This document shows positions 1 to 5,797 of a DNA stretch of 17,223 nt, in pieces. Both the position numbers and the translations under genes were made by a program. The DNA comes from DASWID01 sp049682815 (GTDB lineage: Bacteria; Desulfobacterota_D; UBA1144; Nemesobacterales; CSP1-2), in NCBI GenBank assembly GCA_049682815.1, contig JBAUII010000022.1, positions 1-17,223 on the forward strand, read 5' to 3'. How positions within the stretch are numbered: the stretch's first letter is position 1; each line of letters opens with the position of its first letter. The notes under the pieces are model-generated. The model had not been told where the DNA came from and ran no database searches. It worked only from the letters and a program-made list of their open reading frames with translations.

Positions 1-5
1 CCCAT

Positions 6-17
6 TAGCCAGCCCCT
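6..17. repeat. Subterminal inverted repeat, transposase-distal end of the IS
   Basis: TAGCCAGCCCCT. Its exact reverse complement is at 1501-1512. It lies about five bases from the window edge, consistent with the subterminal placement of IS1111-group repeats. Confidence 0.85.
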
Positions 18-133
18 GTCAATAGGGTAAAGAAATTCTTTGCATTTAATTTTTTTCATATCATAAGTCTCTTACTAGTTTATCCAATACGCACCCGTTA
101 TTTTTTTCATTCAGTGTCGGTATAACAAAAAGC

Positions 134-419
134 TGATCCGCACCAGTCACCCATCTGGATCAATCCTGTACAATCCTGAAACAAGTTCAGGATCAGGACC
201 TGGCTTCATTAGAAGCCCCAAAAAATCTTCGGTACCAAACCATGTCCACTATGTTTATAACAAATCTATGGCTTACCATCATTGTGGTTTCCAACCCCTC
301 ATTGGCTCATGGCTTAGGCGTATCAGACTAAAAACCAGCATCATATTATTGTGAATGAAACGGCTTCCAATCAAATCTCGTGGTTATTAACCAACCCCTA
401 CGCTGGTTCACCGTTTCAT
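134..419 (-). ncRNA. Candidate IS1111-type guide (seek/bridge) RNA region
   Basis: The 428 bases after the transposase gene hold no credible protein but several clean stem-loops. These are: 9 bp pairing 355-363 with 411-419, enclosing a 5-bp hairpin at 381-393; 6 bp at 202-207/212-217 with a 4-base loop; 8 bp at 173-180/186-193 with a 5-base loop; and 6 bp at 134-139/157-162 with a 17-base loop. IS1111-group elements are known to make a short structured RNA from this downstream region that pairs with both the element ends and the target. The large loop at 140-156 is the best candidate guide loop. It contains CCCAT, which also forms bases 1-5 of the window. The RNA limits and loop assignments are inferred. 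Confidence 0.45.
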
Positions 420-428
420 CCATACTCT

Positions 429-1439
429 TTATCCAAATGTTTTATTCTCATCAAAAGGCACCTGGTCTTTTATGATGTAATAACATGCCCGTGCAAGTTT
501 ATGAGCCAACGCTTTTGTTGCGACTACACCATTTGTCTTTGCCATCTTCTTCTGATGAAACCTCCTGGCCTTCTCACTAAATCGCGTTGCAAAATTAGCT
601 GCCTCAATAAATGCCCATGATAGGTACTTATTACCATTCTTCACATTCCCTTCACCCTTCTTCTTATTATTGCTCGTGTGTTTACTCTCGACACAGCGGC
701 AGTATGAAGCGTAGTTTCCTACCTTCTTGAACCTGCTTATCTCTCCGGTCTCCAACATGATAGTTAGCGCAAGGATATATCCAATTCCATCCACTGTAAG
801 TAACAATTCATATTCTGGCCTTAATTTGATCTGTTGGTTGACCTGCTCCTCTATCTTTCTTATCCGCTCCTCTAATGCTTGCATAATCTCATAGTTGCTA
901 GAGAGTGCCAATTGAATGTTCTCATTCTCAAACTCCTCTAGATAATCATTGCTTCGCTTAATGTATCCTGCCTTTAATTTAATGCCCGTATTCCTCCAGT
1001 ATTGATTCTGTATGCTAAGTACATGAATGGTTCGATGATTAACCAGTTGCCTCCGCTTACGCAGTAAGTCTCTAACAGCCCTTAGTTCTCTAGGATAGAT
1101 ATACCCTGTTGGCAATATCCCTAATCGCATCAGATGTGCTAACCAAAACGCATCATACCTATCCTCAGTGTGTTTCAATCCCGAGTACTGTTTAACCTTA
1201 GCCGTGTTCACCAAACTGGTCTTATAACCAGCTTCAATTAAACCATCTACCAACCAATACCAATTGAACGTCGACTCCACAGCAACACCCGCAACTCCGT
1301 GTTTATAGGGTTCAAGTGCACTCAACACGGTCCCCAGATCATTAGGCAGGCGTCTTTGAAACAATATGTTATCCTTACTATCAATGATAACTACAACGTT
1401 ATTGTCCGAATGTAAATCAATTGCACAATATAGTGACAT
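429..1439 (-). CDS. IS110-family (IS1111 group) DEDD transposase
   Basis: Transposase/recombinase that excises the element as a circle and inserts it at sites chosen by an element-encoded RNA. The N-terminal RuvC-like DEDD domain is visible: D8 in AIDLHSDNN, E55 in AVESTFNW, and D93/D96 in KHTEDRYDAF. A helical linker follows, then the C-terminal Transposase_20 region with TVDGIGYILALTIMLETG and the serine-bearing stretch around YCRCVESKHTSNNKKKGEG, ending in NGNKYLSWAFIEAA. The chosen start gives 336 residues, normal for the family. It is set by a strong AAGGAGG seven bases upstream; an in-frame ATG ten codons earlier (1469) has no such site. The frame is intact with no visible damage. Confidence 0.92.
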   Translation of the reverse strand: MSLYCAIDLHSDNNVVVIIDSKDNILFQRRLPNDLGTVLSALEPYKHGVAGVAVESTFNWYWLVDGLIEAGYKTSLVNTAKVKQYSGLKHTEDRYDAFWLAHLMRLGILPTGYIYPRELRAVRDLLRKRRQLVNHRTIHVLSIQNQYWRNTGIKLKAGYIKRSNDYLEEFENENIQLALSSNYEIMQALEERIRKIEEQVNQQIKLRPEYELLLTVDGIGYILALTIMLETGEISRFKKVGNYASYCRCVESKHTSNNKKKGEGNVKNGNKYLSWAFIEAANFATRFSEKARRFHQKKMAKTNGVVATKALAHKLARACYYIIKDQVPFDENKTFG

Positions 1440-1472
1440 TTCAGCCCCTCCTTGTTGATTAAGATTCATTAA

Positions 1473-1499
1473 GAATATCCCACCACTGGTGGGTTATTC
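1473..1499. promoter_or_regulatory. Hairpin between transposase start and IS end
   Basis: Imperfect inverted repeat: five outer pairs (GAATA/TATTC), one T-T mismatch, then CCCACC-ACT-GGTGGG. It abuts the subterminal repeat at 1501 and lies in the transposase leader. It could be a transposase binding site or a structure that limits translation from transcripts entering from outside. The pairing is seen; the role is inferred. Confidence 0.5.
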
Positions 1500-1500
1500 G

Positions 1501-1512
1501 AGGGGCTGGCTA
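1501..1512. repeat. Subterminal inverted repeat, transposase-proximal end of the IS
   Basis: AGGGGCTGGCTA, exact reverse complement of 6-17. The next bases (GATG) resemble the bases outside the other copy (ATGGG on the complementary strand), so the symmetry weakens but does not stop at the 12-mer. An 8-base piece of the same sequence (CAGCCCCT, 1442-1449) recurs at the transposase ribosome binding site. Confidence 0.85.
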
Positions 1513-1665
1513 GATGATTATCAAATCTTTTGTTTACAACGCTAATTAATCCCCCCTATAATCAGCTACAATGATTGACTACGGGACTGGCATTTAGTAT
1601 TCCCACATTTCGTATTATGGTGTTTTTGTCGAATACTTACAGGTAGTCTTGATAACTAATAGTGA

Positions 1666-1671
1666 TATAAT
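1666..1671 (+). promoter_or_regulatory. Possible -10 element before the repeat-protein gene
   Basis: Perfect TATAAT about 100 bases before the ATG at 1774. The matching -35 position (TAGTCT at 17-bp spacing) is poor; TTGATA is present but only 11 bases away. A weak or activator-dependent promoter is possible. Confidence 0.3.
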
Positions 1672-1699
1672 TATGAGTATCAATCTCAAAGAGGTTAGG

Positions 1700-1759
1700 A
1701 TGCCGGTCATGAAATTTCTAGATCCATTCAGCCTGCCAGGTTTCAAATCCAATTTTTAA
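1700..1759 (+). CDS. Possible 19-codon upstream ORF / leader peptide
   Basis: ATG at 1700 preceded by GAGG at 1691-1694, five bases away, opens a 19-residue frame (MPVMKFLDPFSLPGFKSNF) that stops 14 bases before the next gene. The size, ribosome site and position fit a leader or coupling ORF. There is no run of one amino acid and no obvious attenuator hairpin, so a chance ORF is also likely. Confidence 0.22.
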   Translation: MPVMKFLDPFSLPGFKSNF

Positions 1760-1773
1760 AAAGGGGGTAGCAT

Positions 1774-2145
1774 ATGAAGGCTATTAATAAGCTTTTGGTT
1801 GTTATCATACTTCTGTTAAGCACCGGCTCACTTGCCGGTGACCTCTTCGATAGCAGTCCGGGGAATAACGAAGAACATGACAGCCTTCAGTATAATGCCC
1901 CAGCGAATGAATGGGACTATGCAGGTGACGATTACGCTCTCAAGTACAACGTTTTTCAGGACAGGTGGGACTATGCGGGTGAAGGCGATACTCTTAGGTA
2001 TAACACCTTTGAGTATGGGTGGGATTTTGCAGGCGAGGATGATAGCCTCAGGTATAACGTCTTCGAAAATAAGTGGGAGTATGCGGACGATAACGACCAG
2101 CTCAAATACAACCCATTTGAAGACGAGTGGGAGTTTGCTAAGTAA
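1774..2145 (+). CDS. Exported acidic protein with five 18-residue repeats
   Basis: The 123-residue product has a typical signal peptide (residues 1-21, hydrophobic core LLVVIILLLS, probable cleavage near SLAG). The mature part is almost wholly five tandem repeats of 18 residues, starting at D36, Y54, D72, D90 and D108. The consensus is roughly D-x-L-[RK]-Y-N-x-F-x-x-x-W-[DE]-[YF]-A-x-[DE]-x. Each repeat keeps a tyrosine, asparagine, tryptophan and aromatic-alanine pair, with acidic turns between, suggesting a repeated beta structure at the cell surface or in the periplasm. The start has a strong AGGGGG site eight bases upstream. I do not recognise a named family or function. The repeats are diverged at DNA level, so this is an old, maintained repeat. 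Confidence 0.75.
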   Translation: MKAINKLLVVIILLLSTGSLAGDLFDSSPGNNEEHDSLQYNAPANEWDYAGDDYALKYNVFQDRWDYAGEGDTLRYNTFEYGWDFAGEDDSLRYNVFENKWEYADDNDQLKYNPFEDEWEFAK

Positions 2146-2200
2146 ACGAGGGATGGCTAAACGCCTGCCCCGAAAATGATTGGGGGGTTTTAAAAAAGAT

Positions 2201-2344
2201 ATGTGCGCTCCGGTGCTAATAGCCGCAACCCTTGAAGAACTAGGATGCTTCGACGAAAAGAAAGAACAGTACAAGAAAGAGGAAGTTCGTGATGGGCAGC
2301 GTGAGCAAGACAATTTAAAAAACAGCGCGCAAGAAGAAAAATAA
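2201..2344 (+). CDS. Small charged protein (47 aa), short member of the local repeat family
   Basis: ATG at 2201 opens a 47-codon frame beginning MCAPVLIAATLEELGCF and continuing with a Lys/Glu-rich helix (DEKKEQYKKEEVRD). A GGGGGG run lies about 14 bases upstream, an imperfect ribosome site. The gene starts 55 bases after the repeat-protein gene and could be cotranscribed with it. Its N-terminus matches the sequence after ATG at 4472 (MCEPVLISA) and 6975 (MCNPLPIAT). Its LEELG-x-x-[DE]-E-K-K-E segment matches the later part of those same repeats. Here the two parts are joined in one frame, without the palindromic middle. Function unknown; it may be a true small protein or a coding relic of a repeat. 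Confidence 0.45.
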   Translation: MCAPVLIAATLEELGCFDEKKEQYKKEEVRDGQREQDNLKNSAQEEK

Positions 2345-2427
2345 GATAAGGTCGTCTGTATTACAATAAATGCTGTTGTACCTATTTGTTTTTTACGCTC
2401 GGATTCCTTTTTTTACTATTGTTCTGA

Positions 2428-2469
2428 ATCATGTATCGTGCGTCCTGTATCATGCATCGTGTATCGTGT
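2428..2469. repeat. Two tandem 21-bp units built of a TATCGTG-like heptamer
   Basis: Units 2428-2448 and 2449-2469 match at 17 of 21 positions (ATCATGYATCGTG...). They are made of ATCATG/ATCGTG steps of about seven bases. They lie between the convergent small gene ending at 2344 and the lipoprotein gene ending at 2540. Function unknown; a slippage-prone intergenic repeat is the simplest reading. Confidence 0.6.
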
Positions 2470-2539
2470 CAGTATTTGTCAAATGTTGAGATACGACTCC
2501 ACACATCCCGCGTGGGTTCCTTTCCCATTCCCATGGCTT

Positions 2540-2878
2540 TCATCTACGACGCCCGCCCAGTCCACCAGGGGGCCTATGCGGCCCTCCAGGTGGCCTCTGC
2601 CATGCTCCGGGATGCCTATGCGAGCCTCCAGGTGGCCTCTGCCACCCTCCGGGAGGCCTGCGCCACCCTCCATAATATCGGTAATAACCATAATATGGAT
2701 ACGAACCATAATACGGGTAATAGCCATACCTATAGCCGTACCCATACAACGGAAATCCCCCATAGTAATCGTAATATGGGTATCCATATCCACCACTCAC
2801 ATACACACCCGGATAATAGTAGCAGGAACCTGCCAATAAGGTCGCTAAAAGACAAAATATGAACAGGTACTTTCTCAT
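2540..2878 (-). CDS. Tyr/Gly-rich lipoprotein with Pro-rich tail repeats
   Basis: The 112-residue product starts with a lipoprotein signal peptide; the lipobox LLAGSC places the lipidated cysteine at residue 19. Residues 20-70 are dominated by tyrosine and glycine (YGYPYYDYYGG and similar). The rest is a run of W-x-R-P-P-G-G style units (GGWQRPPGG, GAWQRPPGG, GPHRPPGG). This low-complexity composition is typical of small outer-membrane-attached lipoproteins of unknown role. The ATG overlaps the stop of the upstream gene (ATGA), and GAGGG lies about seven bases before it, so the two are probably translationally coupled. The unit repeats also appear as direct DNA repeats in 2570-2670. Confidence 0.75.
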   Translation of the reverse strand: MRKYLFIFCLLATLLAGSCYYYPGVYVSGGYGYPYYDYYGGFPLYGYGYRYGYYPYYGSYPYYGYYRYYGGWRRPPGGWQRPPGGSHRHPGAWQRPPGGPHRPPGGLGGRRR

Positions 2879-3138
2879 TTTAGTACCCTCTGATGTTTTC
2901 CCTGGCCAGCCTTCTCCTTATCCCTGCGAACTAGCTCTGCTCTGAACTCTTGAAGGATTTTGAGAATCCCGGTTTCAGTCTCTGGTCTATCGTCAAGAGC
3001 TATCTTGTCGTTATTCCTGGACCTCAGATATTCGATAATCCGATTATTCAGTTCTTCCGCTTCCTCATCAGTGATTTCTCTGTAATCACTCTTACTAGCC
3101 CTAAGGTTTTCATCCCTTCTTTTTCGTAAGCTTGCCAT
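2875..3138 (-). CDS. Small charged hypothetical protein, coupled to the lipoprotein gene
   Basis: An 87-residue, strongly charged, cysteine-free, soluble-looking product beginning MASLRKRRDENLRASK and ending in a helical Arg/Lys/Glu-rich tail (EFRAELVRRDKEK). The start at 3138 was chosen because AGAGGT lies about nine bases upstream. The frame runs on upstream to a TTG at 3261, but that start has no ribosome site. The stop overlaps the ATG of the lipoprotein gene by four bases, indicating an operon. No signal peptide or known domain is visible. Function unknown. Confidence 0.55.
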   Translation of the reverse strand: MASLRKRRDENLRASKSDYREITDEEAEELNNRIIEYLRSRNNDKIALDDRPETETGILKILQEFRAELVRRDKEKAGQGKHQRVLK

Positions 3139-3691
3139 ATTATTTGACCTCTCTCTTAATTCCATTAAGTACAAGTGGCGTGCCAGCAGAATTTTGCCGT
3201 CCCCACTAGGTTTTTGATTGAAGAACGTGTCTCTTGTCAGATAATCGTACGCCAACACCAAAGAGACTTTACTAAGGTTTTATCCGGTGAGTTCACTGAA
3301 CGCAGCAAGCCAAAATACGTCCATAAAGAATATTGAAGATAACTCCAGACGGAGAATATACCAGAGGGTAACCTAATAGATTTGACGACCTGAAATAACT
3401 GGAAGCTTTTTCTACTCCTAATAGGAAGGGCTAGTTTCATTGTCAGTGAATTTGTCATTAGTTCGATAATAATCTGACATAAACTAGGGTTAAAAAGCAT
3501 ATCTTATTATCCTAGTAAATATTGAATTCAAAAAGCAGCTTAGCGTATAATTGGTAGCAGGAAAAAAGAGGGTAAGCTTGCTCGAAAATCTTACAGTTCG
3601 GTTGGTCGCTTGACAACAGCACCAGTAATTGAAATCGCACAACCAGTCTGTTAGTATGGCTATTAAACAGTGCTCTAATAGGAGGTTGAAT
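3139..3691. other. Intergenic stretch, no supported gene
   Basis: About 550 bases between two divergently oriented genes. Short open frames exist, but none has a ribosome site, a recognisable domain or plausible composition. No strong hairpin or clear promoter pair was found. The last bases hold the AGGAGG site of the next gene (3680-3685). Confidence 0.5.
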
Positions 3692-4306
3692 ATGCGCTCC
3701 GATATTCGTGAAGGTTTTCGTTTTCCCGACTACGAATTGCCAGACCACGGGGGCAATCTACGAAAGCTTTCCGATCTGCAGGGCAGTAATCCAATGGTGC
3801 TTCACCTGTCCCGCGGGGGCTTCGATCCGAAAGAGCATCGGTATCTACGTCACCTGGTTGAAGCATGGCCGGACTTCAAGTCTGCCTACACACGAATCGT
3901 CGTAATCACAACCGATAACCAGCTTGAGATTAATGAGTTCCGCGATAGTCTGGGCGCCGAATTTCCTTTCCTCTCCGACCCGGATCGCAAGCTTCAAATG
4001 GATCTTGATATTCAGGAATACACCGATCCGGTGCACAATCCTATGATCCCGCACACCTTCGTCCTCGAACCTGTCCTTCTCATTTCCAAAATCTACAACT
4101 CCTACTGGTACTGGGGCCGTCCAACGGTGCCGGAACTGCACGTTGACCTCCGGACTGTCTTGCGTAAGATCCGGCCGGACTTCGACCTCAGCAGTCCTGG
4201 TCTTAGAGAAGCGTGGGAGAACGGCGATCGGGACATGTTCCTCGTCGCCCCAATTGAAAAAGCCATCCGCTATACCGAAGGAACCTCAATAGGAGTTAAG
4301 AGATGA
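3692..4306 (+). CDS. Peroxiredoxin-like (AhpC/TSA superfamily) protein lacking cysteine
   Basis: The 204-residue protein has a thioredoxin-fold redoxin layout: FRFPDYELPDHGGNLRKLSDL at the N-terminus, then the strand PMVLHLSRGG, the strand YTRIVVITTDN, EFPFLSDPDRKLQMDLDI and HNPMIPHTFVLEP, and the tail YWYWGRPTVPEL. Relatives usually carry the peroxidatic cysteine just after the LxRGG strand. Here that place reads GGFDPKEH, with aspartate at residue 45, and the protein contains no cysteine at all. Peroxidase activity of the usual kind is therefore unlikely; a binding or structural role is possible. The start is set by AGGAGG six bases upstream; a TTG 21 codons earlier lacks support. No signal peptide. 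The gene looks richer in GC than most neighbours. Confidence 0.75.
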   Translation: MRSDIREGFRFPDYELPDHGGNLRKLSDLQGSNPMVLHLSRGGFDPKEHRYLRHLVEAWPDFKSAYTRIVVITTDNQLEINEFRDSLGAEFPFLSDPDRKLQMDLDIQEYTDPVHNPMIPHTFVLEPVLLISKIYNSYWYWGRPTVPELHVDLRTVLRKIRPDFDLSSPGLREAWENGDRDMFLVAPIEKAIRYTEGTSIGVKR

Positions 4307-4412
4307 GCGTACCTACGCTGTGACTCAAAATGAGAGCTAAATGGAATCCTATTTTAATTAAAAGAGCTGTCATTTTTGTTCCCTTTCTCAATTTCCTTTA
4401 CTCTAACAAAAT

Positions 4413-4699
4413 GAATTAAAGGGGACGTACGTACTAGCTCACTAATTCTATAATATAATTAATACAATCCCATGTGTGAACCAGTGCTAATATCCGCAAT
4501 TCTCCACCATCGGTCATTCCCGAGGATTCCCCGATCAAGGATTTCGAGGACAAGCGTTGTCGGGAATCCATATTGTCATCGTACTTCGAACTACTCAGTA
4601 TAGACTCTACTGTGGCGATCTCCACCCTATCTCTTGAAGAATTAGGATACCTTGAGGAAAAGAAAGAAAAGGACAAGAAGGCTGAAGTTCATGATGAGG
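4413..4699. repeat. Dispersed repeat, copy B, with upstream GGGGAC motif
   Basis: The core (about 4468-4699) aligns closely with 6971-7226: ATCCCATGTGT near the left, an identical GAGGATTCCCCGATCAAGG stretch near 4521, and CTCTTGAAGAA-TAGGATAC near the right. Inside lies the inverted pair ATTCCCGA (4516-4523) and TCGGGAAT (4560-4567). TCTCCACC occurs at both 4501-4508 and 4619-4626. About 45 bases before the core, GAATTAAAGGGGAC (4413-4426) matches motifs at 6915 and 10946. This looks like a non-autonomous, palindrome-containing mobile repeat. No terminal inverted repeats or target duplications were identified with certainty. Confidence 0.7.
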
Positions 4700-4755
4700 G
4701 AATTAGCAAAGATCGTTCACAAAACCGCAGGGAAGAAGAACTGAAACAAAAATAA
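4480..4755 (+). pseudogene. Start-less open frame across repeat copy B
   Basis: After a TGA at 4477-4479 one frame stays open for 91 codons plus a stop, with segments VIPEDSPIKDFEDK, ESILSSYFELLSIDSTVAIS, LSLEELGYLEEKKEKDKK and a basic/acidic tail. The same frame is open in copy C with mostly conservative changes. The first usable start codon is a TTG at 4573 without a clear ribosome site. An ATG at 4472 begins MCEPVLISA in another frame, which matches the start of the intact small gene at 2201. The simplest reading is a small gene interrupted by insertion and frameshift, or a coding relic carried by a mobile repeat. Protein function unknown. Confidence 0.45.
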
Positions 4756-4812
4756 TTCATTTATCCATGATGCCCGACCCCCGAAGATACGCGCTACGTT
4801 AGAATTGCGTAG

Positions 4813-5175
4813 TTAAGATTTTGATTTGCGAGATGTCCGGCTTTCTTCTTTTTTACGACTCTGTATGGAGGCAAGACCTGCAAGCAGCACAGGGGGTCTG
4901 TCCGGAAATTCAGCAACGATAGACAGCTCCCCGCCTAATGAGTGAATATACTCGCGCAGCGTTGATAACAGCACGTCCGAGCGTGATTCAAGGCGGGAGA
5001 CATTGTCCTGGCTGATCCTAAGTTTCATGGCAACTGCTTTTTGGGTGAGATGGAGCGCCTTGCGCAACTCACGCATTGTCATCTCTTGGTCAATCAGTTC
5101 CGCCGCACGGGCTTGAATCTTATCCCGTCTCTTTTTGCTCAGCTTGCTCAGTTTTTCATCAAGAGTTTTGCCCAT
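4813..5175 (-). CDS. higA: XRE-family antitoxin (HigA-like)
   Basis: The 120-residue protein has a central helix-turn-helix of the Cro/CI type (about residues 34-66: MRELRKALHLTQKAVAMKLR, then ISQDNVSRLESR), followed by LREYIHSLGGELSIVAEFP, a layout common in HigA-type antitoxins. It should neutralise the adjacent toxin and bind the operon promoter. Its ATG overlaps the toxin stop by one base (TAATG), and its ribosome site (AAGGGG) lies inside the toxin gene, so the two are translationally coupled in the toxin-first order usual for higBA. The lysine/arginine/serine-rich tail looks disordered. Confidence 0.85.
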   Translation of the reverse strand: MGKTLDEKLSKLSKKRRDKIQARAAELIDQEMTMRELRKALHLTQKAVAMKLRISQDNVSRLESRSDVLLSTLREYIHSLGGELSIVAEFPDRPPVLLAGLASIQSRKKEESRTSRKSKS

Positions 5176-5558
5176 TATTTTTCCCCTTTCTTTTTCGCTT
5201 TTTTCCCCTTAAGCGCTGCGAGATGACTGTCAAAACGGCCGTCCGCCTTCTTGATGAGCCGTTCGTAAAACCGCTTCTCGCTTGTGCCGGATTTATCGCC
5301 AGCCACGAGAAGCACCGCTTTACGCTCAGGGTCAAAGGCAAAGGCGACACGCCATACCCCGTTATCAGCCCTGAACCGGAGTTCCTTCATATTCGCATGT
5401 TTAGAGCCATCCAGCGTATCCGCATGAGGCCTTCCCAGTTCCGGCCCGAAAGTCTCAAGCAACGCGCCGTGTGCATAGAGTTCATCCTGCACGGCTTCCG
5501 GCAGCTCATCGACTTCCGGCTCAAAATCGTCATGGAACGTGACAGTCCATTTCTTCAT
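5175..5558 (-). CDS. higB: RelE/HigB-like toxin (Gp49 family)
   Basis: The 127-residue protein matches the phage-derived Gp49-like HigB group: MKKWTVTFHDDFEPEVDELP at the start, the helix AVQDELYAHGALLETFGPELGRP, the core MKELRFRADNGVWRVAFAFD, then AVLLVAGDKSG and the helix RFYERLIKKAD. Members of this group are mRNA interferases that act on translating ribosomes; the conserved basic and aromatic residues in the core and last helix are present. It is the first gene of the pair. The start fits the family N-terminus, but no Shine-Dalgarno sequence precedes it, so initiation may be leaderless or weak. The C-terminus ends in a lysine-rich tail (LKGKKAKKKGEK). Confidence 0.85.
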   Translation of the reverse strand: MKKWTVTFHDDFEPEVDELPEAVQDELYAHGALLETFGPELGRPHADTLDGSKHANMKELRFRADNGVWRVAFAFDPERKAVLLVAGDKSGTSEKRFYERLIKKADGRFDSHLAALKGKKAKKKGEK

Positions 5559-5560
5559 AT

Positions 5561-5615
5561 ATTATGATTTTTTTCGAACATGTCGTCAAGTACATATGTA
5601 ATGAAAGGCATATGT
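5561..5615 (-). promoter_or_regulatory. Candidate higBA promoter with palindromic operator
   Basis: On the minus strand TTGACG (5584-5589) and CATAAT (5561-5566) are separated by exactly 17 bases, each one base from consensus. The -10 lies almost against the toxin ATG, suggesting a leaderless or near-leaderless message. Just upstream, TACATATGTA (5591-5600) is a perfect 10-bp palindrome and CATATGT recurs at 5609-5615, plausible binding sites for the antitoxin. Confidence 0.4.
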
Positions 5616-5797
5616 CCTCAGAAAGGCGGACTCACGCCTATTCACACGCTGTGTGATGTGCTGCGGGATGTCTGCAAATACGGTTCTTGGAATCCCGGGT
5701 ATTTACATAAAGTTTAGCATCATAAATACTATTAAGGGTTGCTCCCCTCAATTCAGTATCAATTTTGAACGAATGAAAGCAATTGGAGCGTGAAATC

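Larger units (their letters stand above)
1..1516 (-). mobile_element. IS110-family insertion sequence, IS1111 group
   Basis: A DEDD transposase gene is bracketed by a perfect 12-bp inverted repeat (TAGCCAGCCCCT at 6-17, complement at 1501-1512). The IS1111 group of IS110 is known for short inverted repeats lying a few bases inside the real ends, so the outer ends given here are approximate to several bases. The transposase reads leftwards, which leaves a short region before the gene (1440-1512) and a long one after it (1-428). That arrangement is typical of IS1111, where the guide RNA lies downstream of the gene. The left end of the window falls within a few bases of the element boundary, so the target junction there is not visible. 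No target duplication is expected for this family. The reading frame is intact, so the copy may be active. Confidence 0.85.

Noticed and set aside
1828..2313. Minus-strand open frame of 161 codons opposite the repeat-protein gene
   Set aside because: It mirrors the tandem repeats of the plus-strand gene, which has a signal peptide and strong ribosome site; the minus frame has neither.
2431..2862. Plus-strand open frames opposite the lipoprotein gene
   Set aside because: Shadows of the low-complexity Tyr/Gly and Pro-rich coding sequence; no ribosome site or domain.
3237..3500. Minus-strand 87-codon frame upstream of the charged protein
   Set aside because: No start support and unremarkable composition; it overlaps the weak TTG extension of the next gene.
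4434..4676. Minus-strand frame through repeat copy B with a similar frame through copy C (6703-7233)
   Set aside because: Their similarity follows from the DNA repeat. They are Ser-rich mirror images of the Glu/Lys-rich plus frame, and the copy C version runs into the EEP gene antisense.
5076..5567. Plus-strand 163-codon frame opposite the toxin gene
   Set aside because: Antisense to a well-recognised Gp49/HigB protein; no ribosome site.
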